A stretch of 64,000 nt of DNA from assembly GCF_019976755.1 (NCBI RefSeq), contig NZ_AP023441.1, positions 4,585,501-4,649,500 on the forward strand, written 5' to 3'. Below the pieces are notes generated by a model. That model was not told the origin of the DNA. It made no database searches and worked only from the letters and a program-made list of their open reading frames with translations. A program made the position numbers and the translations under genes. Source of the stretch: Nostoc sp. MS1. Lineage in GTDB: Bacteria > Cyanobacteriota > Cyanobacteriia > Cyanobacteriales > Nostocaceae. This document shows, piece after piece, positions 26,797 through 34,948 of the stretch. Positions within the stretch are counted from its first letter, which is position 1. Every line of letters begins with the position of its first letter.

Positions 26797-27238
26797 AGAA
26801 TTAACAATTATTGCAACAACACTAAATTCTCTATCCGGGTACTTAATTGAACTGAAACTCCTATACCCTATCATCTACCTTGGGATAGCACCTGTGTAAT
26901 ATTGATGAGTTATCAGCAACACAAATACACATATCCTAGACTTTAACTTGGGTGTGAAGTTCCAGGGCAGAGGATGAGGGGGATGAGGGAGATGAGGAAG
27001 ATGAGGGAGATGAGGGGGATGAGAGAGTTGTATCTTTAGATTTCCCCAGGGTGAGAGATAAGGGGATATAGCTTAATTTCCTTCAGAGTCAAAGACAGAA
27101 TACCTAGAAATTCTCCCCCCACTCCCCCTACTCCCCCCACTCCCCAATCCCCATTACCAAAAACCCTCGTACCAAGATACAATTCGATCTGGCAAAAGCT
27201 GTTAAATTCCTTAAACCCATTGATTCTGAAACCACCCT
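26797..27238. other. Intergenic region with purine-rich and pyrimidine-rich low-complexity tracts
   Basis: GATGAGG(G/A)A units repeat over 26970-27030, and CCCCACTCC-type units over 27110-27155, roughly complementary to each other. The two tracts could pair. They belong to the same low-complexity class seen at 1655-1700, 8040-8085 and 37390-37430. The promoter of the E2 gene is presumably at the right end. Confidence 0.6.
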
Positions 27239-28537
27239 ATGAGCATTCACGAAATATTCATGCCGGCGCTGAGTTCCACCATGACCGAAGGCAAAATTGT
27301 CTCCTGGGTGAAATCGCCAGGCGATAAAGTGGAAAAAGGCGAAACAGTGGTGGTTGTCGAGTCAGACAAGGCAGATATGGATGTAGAAACCTTTTATGAA
27401 GGATATCTTGCCCATATCATTGTAGAAGCTGGTGATAGCGCCCCTGTAGGAGCTGCGATCGCCTACGTAGCTGAAACCGAAGCTGAAATCGAAGCCGCCA
27501 AGTCTTTAGGTAGTTCTGGTGGCGCTGCGGCTACCACCACATCTGCCCCTGAACCAGTTGCCGCCACTGCCGCCGTAGGCGCACCAGCCACCGCTTCACA
27601 AAATGGTTCTAACCACCGTGAGGGAAGGCTTGTAGCTTCACCCCGCGCCCGTAAGTTGGCGAAAGAATTGAAAGTCGATTTGACAAGTCTCAAAGGTAGC
27701 GGCCCCTACGGTCGCATTGTTGCCGATGATATTGAAGCGGCTGTAGGCAAAGTTAAGCAACCAACCACCGCACCTACTGCACCTACACCAACAGTTACCC
27801 CAGTCGCGCCTCCACCAGTACCCAGAACTCCCGCGCCAGCACCAGCACCAGTAGCAGCTGCACCTGGGCAAGTTGTCCCATTCAACACCCTGCAAAACGC
27901 CGTAATTCGCAACATGGTGGCCAGCCTGGATGTGCCTGTGTTCCGTGTAGGTTACACAATTACCACCGATGGTTTAGACAAACTTTACAAACAAATTAAA
28001 TCCAAAGGCGTAACTATGACAGCGCTACTAGCGAAAGCTGTAGCTGTGGCATTACAAAAACACCCATTATTAAACGCCAGATACTCAGACCAAGGACTCG
28101 TCTACAATCCCGACATTAACATTGCTGTAGCTGTGGCAATGGATGATGGCGGTTTAATTACCCCAGTATTAAAAAATGCCGATAAGGTAGATATTTACTC
28201 ACTATCACGCACCTGGAAATCTCTTGTAGATAGAGCCAGAAGCAAACAACTGCAACCAGATGAATACACTGGCGGTAACTTCACCCTGTCCAACTTGGGA
28301 ATGTTCGGTGTAGATACATTTGATGCCATCTTACCCCCAGGACAAGGTTCAATTTTAGCGATCGGTGCATCTCGTCCGCAATTGGTAGCCACCGCCGATG
28401 GCTCGTTTGGTATTAAACAGCAAATGCAGGTCAATATTACATCCGATCACCGGATTATCTACGGTGCTGACGCAGCAGCATTTTTACAAGACCTAGCTAA
28501 GTTAATTGAGACTGACGCTCATTCTTTGACGCTCTAA
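27239..28537 (+). CDS. pdhC: Pyruvate dehydrogenase complex E2 (dihydrolipoamide acetyltransferase)
   Basis: This 432-residue E2 subunit makes acetyl-CoA from pyruvate-derived acetyl groups. It has one lipoyl domain (1-80) with lipoyl-Lys44 in VVESDKADMDVE and an Ala/Pro linker. The E3/E1-binding domain (about 132-168) has SPRARKLAKEL and GSGPYGRIV. A second Ala/Pro-rich linker leads to the catalytic core (about 210-432). The terminal active-site motif reads SDHRIIYGADAAAF: the His is present, but the usual HxxxDG Asp is replaced by Tyr, as I recall for plastid-type enzymes. The gene stands alone, so E1 and E3 are encoded elsewhere. Confidence 0.92.
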   Translation: MSIHEIFMPALSSTMTEGKIVSWVKSPGDKVEKGETVVVVESDKADMDVETFYEGYLAHIIVEAGDSAPVGAAIAYVAETEAEIEAAKSLGSSGGAAATTTSAPEPVAATAAVGAPATASQNGSNHREGRLVASPRARKLAKELKVDLTSLKGSGPYGRIVADDIEAAVGKVKQPTTAPTAPTPTVTPVAPPPVPRTPAPAPAPVAAAPGQVVPFNTLQNAVIRNMVASLDVPVFRVGYTITTDGLDKLYKQIKSKGVTMTALLAKAVAVALQKHPLLNARYSDQGLVYNPDINIAVAVAMDDGGLITPVLKNADKVDIYSLSRTWKSLVDRARSKQLQPDEYTGGNFTLSNLGMFGVDTFDAILPPGQGSILAIGASRPQLVATADGSFGIKQQMQVNITSDHRIIYGADAAAFLQDLAKLIETDAHSLTL

Positions 28538-28546
28538 ATCAGTTAT

Positions 28547-28600
28547 CAGTGAACAGTTATCAGTGAACATCACCTGTCAACTGATAACTGTCAACTGCTT
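28547..28600. repeat. AGTTATC/AACTGTC STRR tract with inverted arms
   Basis: Units of CAGTTATCAGTGAA are followed by CTGTCAACTGATAACTG in opposite sense, so the tract can fold into a hairpin just after the E2 stop codon. It may serve as that gene's terminator. No T-run follows directly. Confidence 0.55.
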
Positions 28601-28643
28601 TATCATAAGTATTATTACTTCAGATAATTGAGAGACTAGGGCG

Positions 28644-29342
28644 ATGAAGCAAACAAACCAGATGGAAACAAGATTTGTTCAACCTCTTAGTTGTTTAGCA
28701 CTGAGTGTCATCACATCCATTGGTATATTGCCTCCTGTAATAGCACAAGAATCATCGCCAGCTAAATTAGCCTGTGAGGCAACTTTAAGTAACGCACAAC
28801 AAAAACCTCGCCAAAAACAGGCACAAAAAATAGCACAGTTTGCTGATCCTCAACAAGAGCGATCGCAACTTATTCAACAAGCTAATGCCCAATTCAGTCA
28901 AGGCGATTTACAAGGTGCGGAAGAAAACCTCTGTAAATTCGTAAAAAAGTACTCTGATGATGCTTTTGGAAACTTCCAATTAGGCAATGTCTTCTTCCGT
29001 AGCAAAAAATTTGAACCAGCAATCAGTGCTTATCGTGAAGCCATCCGCCTCAGACCACAGTATGCTGTAGCTCATAATGCAGTTGGTATGGTGTATGCTA
29101 GTCAAAATCGCTGGAGTGAAGCGATCACGGAATATCAAAAAGCCTTAGAAATTAATCGTGATTATGGCGATGCACTAACAAATTTAGCTTTAGCACTTTG
29201 GCAGACAAATAAAAAAGATGAAGCACTAGCGTCATTAGAAAAAGCTATCAATATTTTCAAAAAACAGAATAGGAACGAAAAAGCTAATCAAGTCGAGCAA
29301 TTAATGCAGAGAATCAAAAACTCTGGCGATAATCTTTCATAA
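28644..29342 (+). CDS. Exported tetratricopeptide-repeat protein
   Basis: This 232-residue protein has an N-terminal signal sequence (about 1-36, ending PPVIAQES). A Gln/Lys-rich spacer is followed by about four TPR units (residues 75-220), with the classical AxxNxAxVYASQNRWSEAI and YGDALTNLALALWQTNKKDEA patterns. It is probably a periplasmic or thylakoid-lumen scaffold. The partner is unknown. The start ATG follows a weak AG-rich ribosome site. Confidence 0.75.
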   Translation: MKQTNQMETRFVQPLSCLALSVITSIGILPPVIAQESSPAKLACEATLSNAQQKPRQKQAQKIAQFADPQQERSQLIQQANAQFSQGDLQGAEENLCKFVKKYSDDAFGNFQLGNVFFRSKKFEPAISAYREAIRLRPQYAVAHNAVGMVYASQNRWSEAITEYQKALEINRDYGDALTNLALALWQTNKKDEALASLEKAINIFKKQNRNEKANQVEQLMQRIKNSGDNLS

Positions 29343-29355
29343 CTGAGAATAATCA

Positions 29356-29425
29356 GTCCATAGTCCAGAGTCCATAGTCCAGAGTTTTGTACTAATGACT
29401 ATGGACTATGGACTAATGACTAATA
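29356..29425. repeat. STRR tract with inverted AGTCCATAGTC arms
   Basis: AGTCCATAGTC at 29369-29379 is complementary to GACTATGGACT at 29397-29407, giving an 11-base stem extended by neighbouring units. It lies just downstream of the TPR gene. This is a heptamer-type repeat that may also function as a transcript end. Confidence 0.65.
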
Positions 29426-29567
29426 AGTAATATTTATATAATTTCTTGTGAAACATAGCTGCGGATTTGCTAGTCATCCAGTATAGTTTGGCAGGGGTTT
29501 TTAACCAGATATCTGCTAAATCACCCCATATACCCAATTAATCATCAGCAAATCACAGAAGCTTAAA

Positions 29568-31220
29568 ATGACACATCAGGGGTTTAACTTTTCTTCATTA
29601 AGAAATTTATTCTCAGTTTTATCCTTACCAACGGGAATCACAGCTTTATTAATTGCTTCTAGCGGGTTCATGCTAGTACCCAATGCAGTCAAAGCAGGTG
29701 CAGCACCCACGTTAACAGCGCAAGTACCCACCACAGCACCAGTAATTTATGTCAACCCAACAACGGGTGCAGATACATCTGGTGCTGGTGCGACAGCCGC
29801 AACACCCTATAAAACTATTGCCTTTGCCCTGAACCAAGCGCAAGCGGGAACGGTTATTCAATTAGCACCAGGAAACTATAGTACACAAACAGGTGAACAA
29901 TTCCCCTTGATTCTCAAACCAGGGGTAACACTGCGGGGTGATGAATCAGCCAGAGGGGAAGGTATTTTAATTACAGGCGGCGGTTTTTATACCAGTCGGA
30001 CTTTTGCTCGTCAAGATGTTACCATTTTGGCTACTAATGATACAACGATCGCTGGTATCACTGCCACAAATCCTAATCAACGTGGCACGGCTGTATGGGT
30101 AGAATCAAGCAATCCGACAATTAGAAACAATACTTTTACCAATAGTGTCAGAGATGGGGTTTTTGTCACAGGTACAGGAAATCCCATCATTGAAGGTAAT
30201 ATCTTCGTCCAAAACAAAGGCAATGGCGTTTCCGTAGCCAGAGCCGCTAGAGGTGAAATTCGCAACAACTTATTCCAAGATACTGGATTTGGGATTGCGA
30301 TCGGCGGAACTTCAACACCGTTAGTCACAGAAAACCAGATTGTCCAAAACCAAGACGGTTTATACATCTCAGAAACAGCCAAGCCTGTTTTACGTAAGAA
30401 TGTCATTCAAAACAATAAGCGGGATGGCGTAGTTGCTACTATTGGTGCAGAACCAGATTTAGGTACTAATGAAAATCCCGGTGGTAATTTAATTCGCAAT
30501 AACACTCGTTTTGATGTCAACAATGCCACTAAAACAGTCCGCATCTTAGCTGTTGGCAATGATATAGATCAGAAAAAGATTTCCGGTCAGGTAGATTTCG
30601 TAGCTGCTAGTGTTACTCCACCCTCTGGAGGAGGTACAGCCTTTACAGATGTATCTACAAATTACTGGGCAAAGGGTTATATTGAAGCCTTGGCTTCCCA
30701 AAATATTATTGCTGGTTTCCCTGATGGTACATTTAAACCGAACGAGCCTGTAACCCGCGCTCAATTCGCTACTATCATTACCAAAGCCTTAACGCCAGCA
30801 GCTAAACGCAACTCCATCGATTTCCGAGATGTTAGCAGAAACTTCTGGGCTTATGCCGCAATTCAATCTGCTTATCGGAGTCAATTTGTTTCTGGTTATC
30901 CTGATGGCACATTCAAACCACAACAGGAAATTCCTAGAGTCCAAGCGTTGGTATCCTTAGCAAATGGACTTGGCTTAACTGCCGATAATCAGAATGTAAT
31001 TTCCATCTATTCTGATGCTAATCAAATTCCTAGTTATGCAGTTGGGCCAGTAGCAGCAGCTACGACAAGGCAATTAGTAATTAACTATCCGACAGTTAAT
31101 CAACTTAATCCTAATCGTCCAGCAACCAGAGCAGAAATTGCTGCCTTTGTTTACCAAGCATTGGTGAACGCCGGACGCGCTCAAGCACTTCCATCATCTT
31201 ACTTGGTTCAAGCTCGGTAG
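29568..31220 (+). CDS. Exported DUF1565 beta-helix protein with three SLH domains
   Basis: This 550-residue surface protein has a signal peptide in residues 1-44 (TALLIASSGFMLVPNAVKA). The beta-helix DUF1565 region (about 60-345) has YVNPTTGADTSGAG and repeating ExNxF rungs. Three SLH domains (about 355-545) contain GFPDGTFKPNEPVTRAQFA and GYPDGTFKPQQEIPRVQAL. It would be exported and bound to peptidoglycan-linked polymer. The domain order and many rungs are shared with the 692-residue protein at 17689-19767, so the two are paralogues. Its start codon is ATG 29568, and it is monocistronic by spacing. Confidence 0.88.
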   Translation: MTHQGFNFSSLRNLFSVLSLPTGITALLIASSGFMLVPNAVKAGAAPTLTAQVPTTAPVIYVNPTTGADTSGAGATAATPYKTIAFALNQAQAGTVIQLAPGNYSTQTGEQFPLILKPGVTLRGDESARGEGILITGGGFYTSRTFARQDVTILATNDTTIAGITATNPNQRGTAVWVESSNPTIRNNTFTNSVRDGVFVTGTGNPIIEGNIFVQNKGNGVSVARAARGEIRNNLFQDTGFGIAIGGTSTPLVTENQIVQNQDGLYISETAKPVLRKNVIQNNKRDGVVATIGAEPDLGTNENPGGNLIRNNTRFDVNNATKTVRILAVGNDIDQKKISGQVDFVAASVTPPSGGGTAFTDVSTNYWAKGYIEALASQNIIAGFPDGTFKPNEPVTRAQFATIITKALTPAAKRNSIDFRDVSRNFWAYAAIQSAYRSQFVSGYPDGTFKPQQEIPRVQALVSLANGLGLTADNQNVISIYSDANQIPSYAVGPVAAATTRQLVINYPTVNQLNPNRPATRAEIAAFVYQALVNAGRAQALPSSYLVQAR

Positions 31221-31232
31221 TACAAACTAGAA

Positions 31233-31272
31233 ACAGCAGGGGAAAGCGATTAAGTGTCATTTCTCCTGCTGT
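31233..31272 (+). terminator. Hairpin after the SLH gene
   Basis: ACAGCAGGGGAAA (31233-31245) pairs with TTTCTCCTGCTGT (31260-31272), with one G-T wobble and a 14-base loop, 12 bases after the stop codon. No T-run follows, so factor-independent termination is uncertain. Confidence 0.5.
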
Positions 31273-31323
31273 CTGTGACTGGGTAATTACTAATTCGTAA
31301 TTAATGGTATGGTTCCTTCAATT

Positions 31324-32022
31324 TTAAGTTCTGTTTTTAAAAAATAGGTCTAAGATATCTGACTTCTGCTCTATGCTCAAATGCAGCTTTTCAGATTCTA
31401 AATTGATTTTATAACCATAACTTAAAGGAATTTTGACTGTATCATCACAGCTAGCACTTGGTTTTCGATAGTTAAGCAAACTTTTTAGTTTATCTCTGGT
31501 TACTGTTGGTAAATAGCGATAATTATTATTTAAGAAAAAATCAAAACTTAGACTACCTAAACGAATGCGATCGCCATCTTTGAGTTTCACTGGCTGATAT
31601 ACTTGCTCACTATTCACAAATGAACCATTTTCGCTATTGAAATCAATTAAAAAAAATCCTTCACCTTCTACATATTGAATTGCTGCGTGATGAGAAGATA
31701 ATAGTTGATCTTGAAGGCAGATACCATTGCTGCGATCGCGTCCTATTGTCCAAATATGCTGAGGTTGTTGTAAGGTTTGTGTTTGATTACTACATAAGTT
31801 AGTAGTGATATAAATAGCTGACTCATCTACCACGCCTTGCAAATGATATGGTTTTGTAGCAATCCGCAATCGCTGAGATAAATTATCTAATTGCAGAATA
31901 TTATTAAGTAAATCTCTATGATGCTCATACAAAGAAACAAATACCTGATATAAACTTAAACGCTGTTCTATATCCTGACTTTTTAGCTGAACTATCATGT
32001 CATTATCTTTGATGTTTAACAT
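31324..32022 (-). CDS. FHA-domain protein
   Basis: This 232-residue cytoplasmic protein has a forkhead-associated domain at about 88-170: IGRDRSNGICLQDQLLSSHH, then NSENGSFVN and DGDRIRLGSLSF. These are the Gly-Arg, Ser-x-x-His and Asn-Gly-Ser positions that bind phosphothreonine. A helical region precedes it and a short tail follows. It would read out Ser/Thr kinase signalling, and a Ser/Thr kinase lies next on the same strand 650 bases upstream, which could be its partner by inference. An ATG at 31998 is an alternative start. Confidence 0.82.
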   Translation of the reverse strand: MLNIKDNDMIVQLKSQDIEQRLSLYQVFVSLYEHHRDLLNNILQLDNLSQRLRIATKPYHLQGVVDESAIYITTNLCSNQTQTLQQPQHIWTIGRDRSNGICLQDQLLSSHHAAIQYVEGEGFFLIDFNSENGSFVNSEQVYQPVKLKDGDRIRLGSLSFDFFLNNNYRYLPTVTRDKLKSLLNYRKPSASCDDTVKIPLSYGYKINLESEKLHLSIEQKSDILDLFFKNRT

Positions 32023-32673
32023 GGGATTTTTAAGGAATTTGTTCAGTTTCCTGCACAGTCATTGAGATAATTTTTCTCTTACTTAACCACTAGTGAATAT
32101 TCAGCTTATAGTTGAATAATTACAAAACTCAAATGCAGGAAAATATGTTTAAATCGCCAGCCTACTATCTAGTCTGCTGAACCTCGCTTATAAGCTTTTA
32201 AATTACTACTACATCCGCAACAGTATTAGTAGCGCTTTTAGAGCTAATTAAATTTTATTTTAATTACGAAATTTTTAAGGAAAATTTAATAATCTTGCTT
32301 CTCATAATAATTGAGAAATTTCCCTGAAATATAATATTTAATATTTTCTTTATAAATTTATTGACAATAGTAAAGTATGTACCTAATGTTTAATAGGTAT
32401 CTATTTCATATCTTTATGTAAAGAGTAACAAATATACGTAGAATCACCCCCTAACTAATCAACAGTGTAGATAGCGGGATTTAAGTCTTGCAAAAATTTA
32501 AATCTTAGAGAATGGGTAAGTAAAAATAAAATTACCGTAGGGTGTGTTAGGCGCACATAGGGAGATGATGTCTGACGAAAAGAACAACTTAAGCGCCTAA
32601 CGCACCGCTAAATCATACGGTGTGTTAGGCTAACGCCTTAACGCACCTTACTTCAGAATCCCAAATGCAAAAA
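32023..32673. other. AT-rich intergenic region containing a hairpin repeat
   Basis: Bases 32023-32530 are AT-rich with no gene that I can support. The right end is the hairpin repeat at 32537-32648, immediately downstream of the Ser/Thr kinase stop. Confidence 0.55.
32537..32648. repeat. Dispersed hairpin repeat (GCCTAACGCACC family), copy 2
   Basis: GCCTAACGCACC (32595-32606) and GGTGTGTTAGGC (32619-32630) form a 12-base stem with one wobble and a 12-base loop, the same geometry as copy 1. An outlying GTAGGGTGTGTTAGGCGC lies at 32537-32554. In copy 1 the equivalent arm is on the other side of the hairpin and in the opposite sense. Confidence 0.75.
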
Positions 32674-34236
32674 TTACAATAAACCTCTTTTGCCGTTGGG
32701 GCGTATAGTCATCCAGTTGGTTTTGGCTAATGCTATTTGCTCATCAGTAATCTTTGCACCAGTGAGATTAGCACCACACAAATTCGCTCCCCGGAGATTA
32801 GCATTGCTGAGATAAGCATGACTGAGGTCTGCACCACGTAGGTCTGCACCTTCTAAATCAGCCTGATTAAAATAAGCTTTACTTAAATTAGCGTCTCGGA
32901 GATTGGCACGAGTCAAACTTGCTTTGCCAAAATCACTGTTATGAAGATTAGCACCTTGGAGATTTGCATTTTGTAGTTGAGCAGAATGGAAATTTGTGTC
33001 TGACAAATCAACACCTTGGAGGTTAAGCAGGTTTAAATTGTGTAGGGCAAAATCTCGTCTTCCTTTCTGATAGGCTTTAATTAAAGTTTCGCTATCTAAC
33101 CTACGTATAACCTTAGATTGTGAAGTGGGCGAAGCATGGGTATGACTGTGACTATTAGGTAATGATGATTTGGCGGCTGCATCTTTAGCTCTTCTAGCAC
33201 GGATGGCTGCTGCTACCTGTGCTACACCTGTAGCCCCGACGGAAGGGTGGCTAGTTAGAAGTACAGAATCTTCTACACGGTTAGATGTCGGCTCTTTATC
33301 TGATTTAACTAATAAACCCTGAGCTAAACTTTCCAAGTATGGCTCAATTTCTAAAGCTTTTAATACATCTTTTGCCGTCTGGTAGCGACTGCGGACTGAG
33401 ACTTCCAACATTTTCCGCAGTACACCAATTAAGTGGTCACTTACATGCACCAAATGTTCCCACATGACTTCGCCAGTTGTGGGATTGTATTCTAGGTCTT
33501 TGGGAGTTTTCCCTGTGAGTAGATAAATACAAGTAACGCCTAATGCGTAAATATCACTGGCGTATACTGGGCGCATGGCCATTTGTTCTGGTGGTGCAAA
33601 ACCAGGAGTACCAATTGCATAAGCCGTGAATGCTGTGTGTGCTGATTGGTTAGCGGCGACTTGGGTAACTTGGTTTTTGACTGCACCAAAGTCAATCAAT
33701 ACCATTCTGGCATCTTGAGAACGGCGAATTAAGTTGGCTGGCTTGATATCACGATGAATTACTTTGTGTTCGTGGATATATTGCAGCAACGGCAAAGTTT
33801 CACTGAGAAATTGTTTGACCCCTGTTTCGCCAAAAGTACCGTTAAGTTTAACTTCCTGTTGGAGTGTGGAACCGCTAATATATTCCTGAACTAAATAGAA
33901 TTGTTCTTTTTCTTCAAAGAAATCTAAAAGTCTAGGGATTTGGGGATGATTGCCAATTCTACCTAGTGTTTTGGCTTCCCGCTCAAACAATTCTCGCGCC
34001 ATCTGCAAAACTTGTGGTGAAGTTCCTGAAGGCCGCAGCTGTTTGATGACACAGCTTGGTTCCCCTGGCAAAATTTGGTCGTGGGCTAGAAAAGTTGCAC
34101 CGAAACCTCCCTGTCCGAGTAGTTTCATCACTCGATAGCGATCGCGCAACAGCAACTGTGAACCGCAAGCAGCACACCTTTGGCTAAATGCTATATTTTC
34201 TGGATTTGGACAGATAGGATTTAAGCAGTAGCTCAT
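32674..34236 (-). CDS. Ser/Thr protein kinase with pentapeptide repeats
   Basis: This 520-residue Hanks-type kinase opens with a four-Cys ribbon (CLNPICPNPENIAF, CAACGSQ), a feature of many cyanobacterial kinases. The kinase domain (about 35-300) has GQGGFGATF, the ATP-binding Lys in CVIKQL, HRDIKPANL (catalytic Asp), DFGAV and FAPPEQ. After a Ser/Ala-rich linker, residues 395-505 are about 20 pentapeptide repeats (A-D/N-L-x-x), a right-handed quadrilateral helix. It is cytoplasmic with no membrane segment. The repeats probably mediate protein contacts. The target is unknown. Confidence 0.9.
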   Translation of the reverse strand: MSYCLNPICPNPENIAFSQRCAACGSQLLLRDRYRVMKLLGQGGFGATFLAHDQILPGEPSCVIKQLRPSGTSPQVLQMARELFEREAKTLGRIGNHPQIPRLLDFFEEKEQFYLVQEYISGSTLQQEVKLNGTFGETGVKQFLSETLPLLQYIHEHKVIHRDIKPANLIRRSQDARMVLIDFGAVKNQVTQVAANQSAHTAFTAYAIGTPGFAPPEQMAMRPVYASDIYALGVTCIYLLTGKTPKDLEYNPTTGEVMWEHLVHVSDHLIGVLRKMLEVSVRSRYQTAKDVLKALEIEPYLESLAQGLLVKSDKEPTSNRVEDSVLLTSHPSVGATGVAQVAAAIRARRAKDAAAKSSLPNSHSHTHASPTSQSKVIRRLDSETLIKAYQKGRRDFALHNLNLLNLQGVDLSDTNFHSAQLQNANLQGANLHNSDFGKASLTRANLRDANLSKAYFNQADLEGADLRGADLSHAYLSNANLRGANLCGANLTGAKITDEQIALAKTNWMTIRPNGKRGLL

Positions 34237-34664
34237 GCACTGTCAACTCGCTGCTCGAATAAATAAGTAATAAAAAGCGTGATGCTCTGTTTCAATTATT
34301 GAGATATGAAATCGACTTCCACTAGGTTAGTTTCGCTGGAACTCGCATAAAGACTTGCTAAAGTTGCACCGGGTTTATGTGCAGGGATTCTCATAATTGA
34401 ATAACTTATTATACTGACGCTTACTAACAGTGTCGAGGTGAGACATTTGCCACTGTGGCGTGATTCCGCCCCACTTCTCTCAGTTTGCGGAGCGTGTCGT
34501 AGATAGACGCTACGCGAACGCTAACGCCAATTTGTCTACGTAAGTGTATATAAAGCTTGCTGCAAGATTATTTTAAATTCTCAATGTTTTCTGTACATAC
34601 GTATAGGCGTATACATTGTTCCCTAATGCGATCGCCTGTTAGTTACATTTCATAAACTAATACT
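34237..34664. other. Intergenic region upstream of the metallothionein
   Basis: This divergent promoter region between the kinase and the metallothionein contains a GC-rich dispersed repeat (34490-34530, CGTAGATAGACGCTACGCGA), related in inverted form to 841-883, and one HIP1 site at 34628-34635. No gene was recognised. Confidence 0.5.
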
Positions 34665-34684
34665 TGAATATCTGTTCAGATATT
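34665..34684 (+). promoter_or_regulatory. SmtB/ArsR-type operator of the metallothionein gene
   Basis: AATATCTG and CAGATATT form a perfect 8-base inverted repeat with a TT centre (34667-34684), preceded by TG. The sequence closely follows the known SmtB site upstream of Synechococcus smtA (TGAACA, then TTCAGATATT), which has the same 12-2-12 layout. It lies 37 bases before the start codon, overlapping the probable promoter, as expected for a zinc-released repressor. No ArsR-family gene is in the window. Confidence 0.8.
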
Positions 34685-34720
34685 ATATTGTAATCACAAC
34701 TAAATACGGAGAAAACAATT

Positions 34721-34882
34721 ATGACAACCGTAACTCAACTAAAATGCGCTTGTGATACTTGCTTGTGTGTCGTTTCTACAGACAATGCTATTGAAAAAGA
34801 CGGTAAATATTACTGCTCTGAAGGCTGTGCTGAAGGTCACGTAACCATTAAAGGCTGTCAGCATAAAGGTTGTGGCTGCTGA
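34721..34882 (+). CDS. smtA: Bacterial metallothionein (SmtA/BmtA type)
   Basis: This 53-residue metal-binding protein has nine Cys: CACDTCLC near the N-terminus, YYCSEGCAEGH in the middle and GCQHKGCGC at the end, plus two His. This is the family-14 pattern, which folds a Zn4 cluster. It buffers or detoxifies zinc and cadmium in the cytoplasm. GGAG at 34708-34711 is nine bases before the ATG. The palindromic operator upstream implies zinc-dependent derepression. Two CadD-type cation transporters lie 10 kb away, with no evident link. Confidence 0.95.
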   Translation: MTTVTQLKCACDTCLCVVSTDNAIEKDGKYYCSEGCAEGHVTIKGCQHKGCGC

Positions 34883-34890
34883 AAAGGGAT

Positions 34891-34936
34891 GAGTGCTGAG
34901 TTGCGAGTGCTGAGTTATCAAACTCACTCAGCACTC
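34891..34936. terminator. Hairpin of GTGCTGA repeats between smtA and hemL
   Basis: GAGTGCTGAGT occurs twice (34891-34901, 34905-34915) and can pair with ACTCAGCACTC at 34926-34936. It lies between two convergent genes, so it may end both transcripts. The arms are STRR-type heptamers. Confidence 0.55.
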
Positions 34937-34948
34937 AGCATTCATGAC

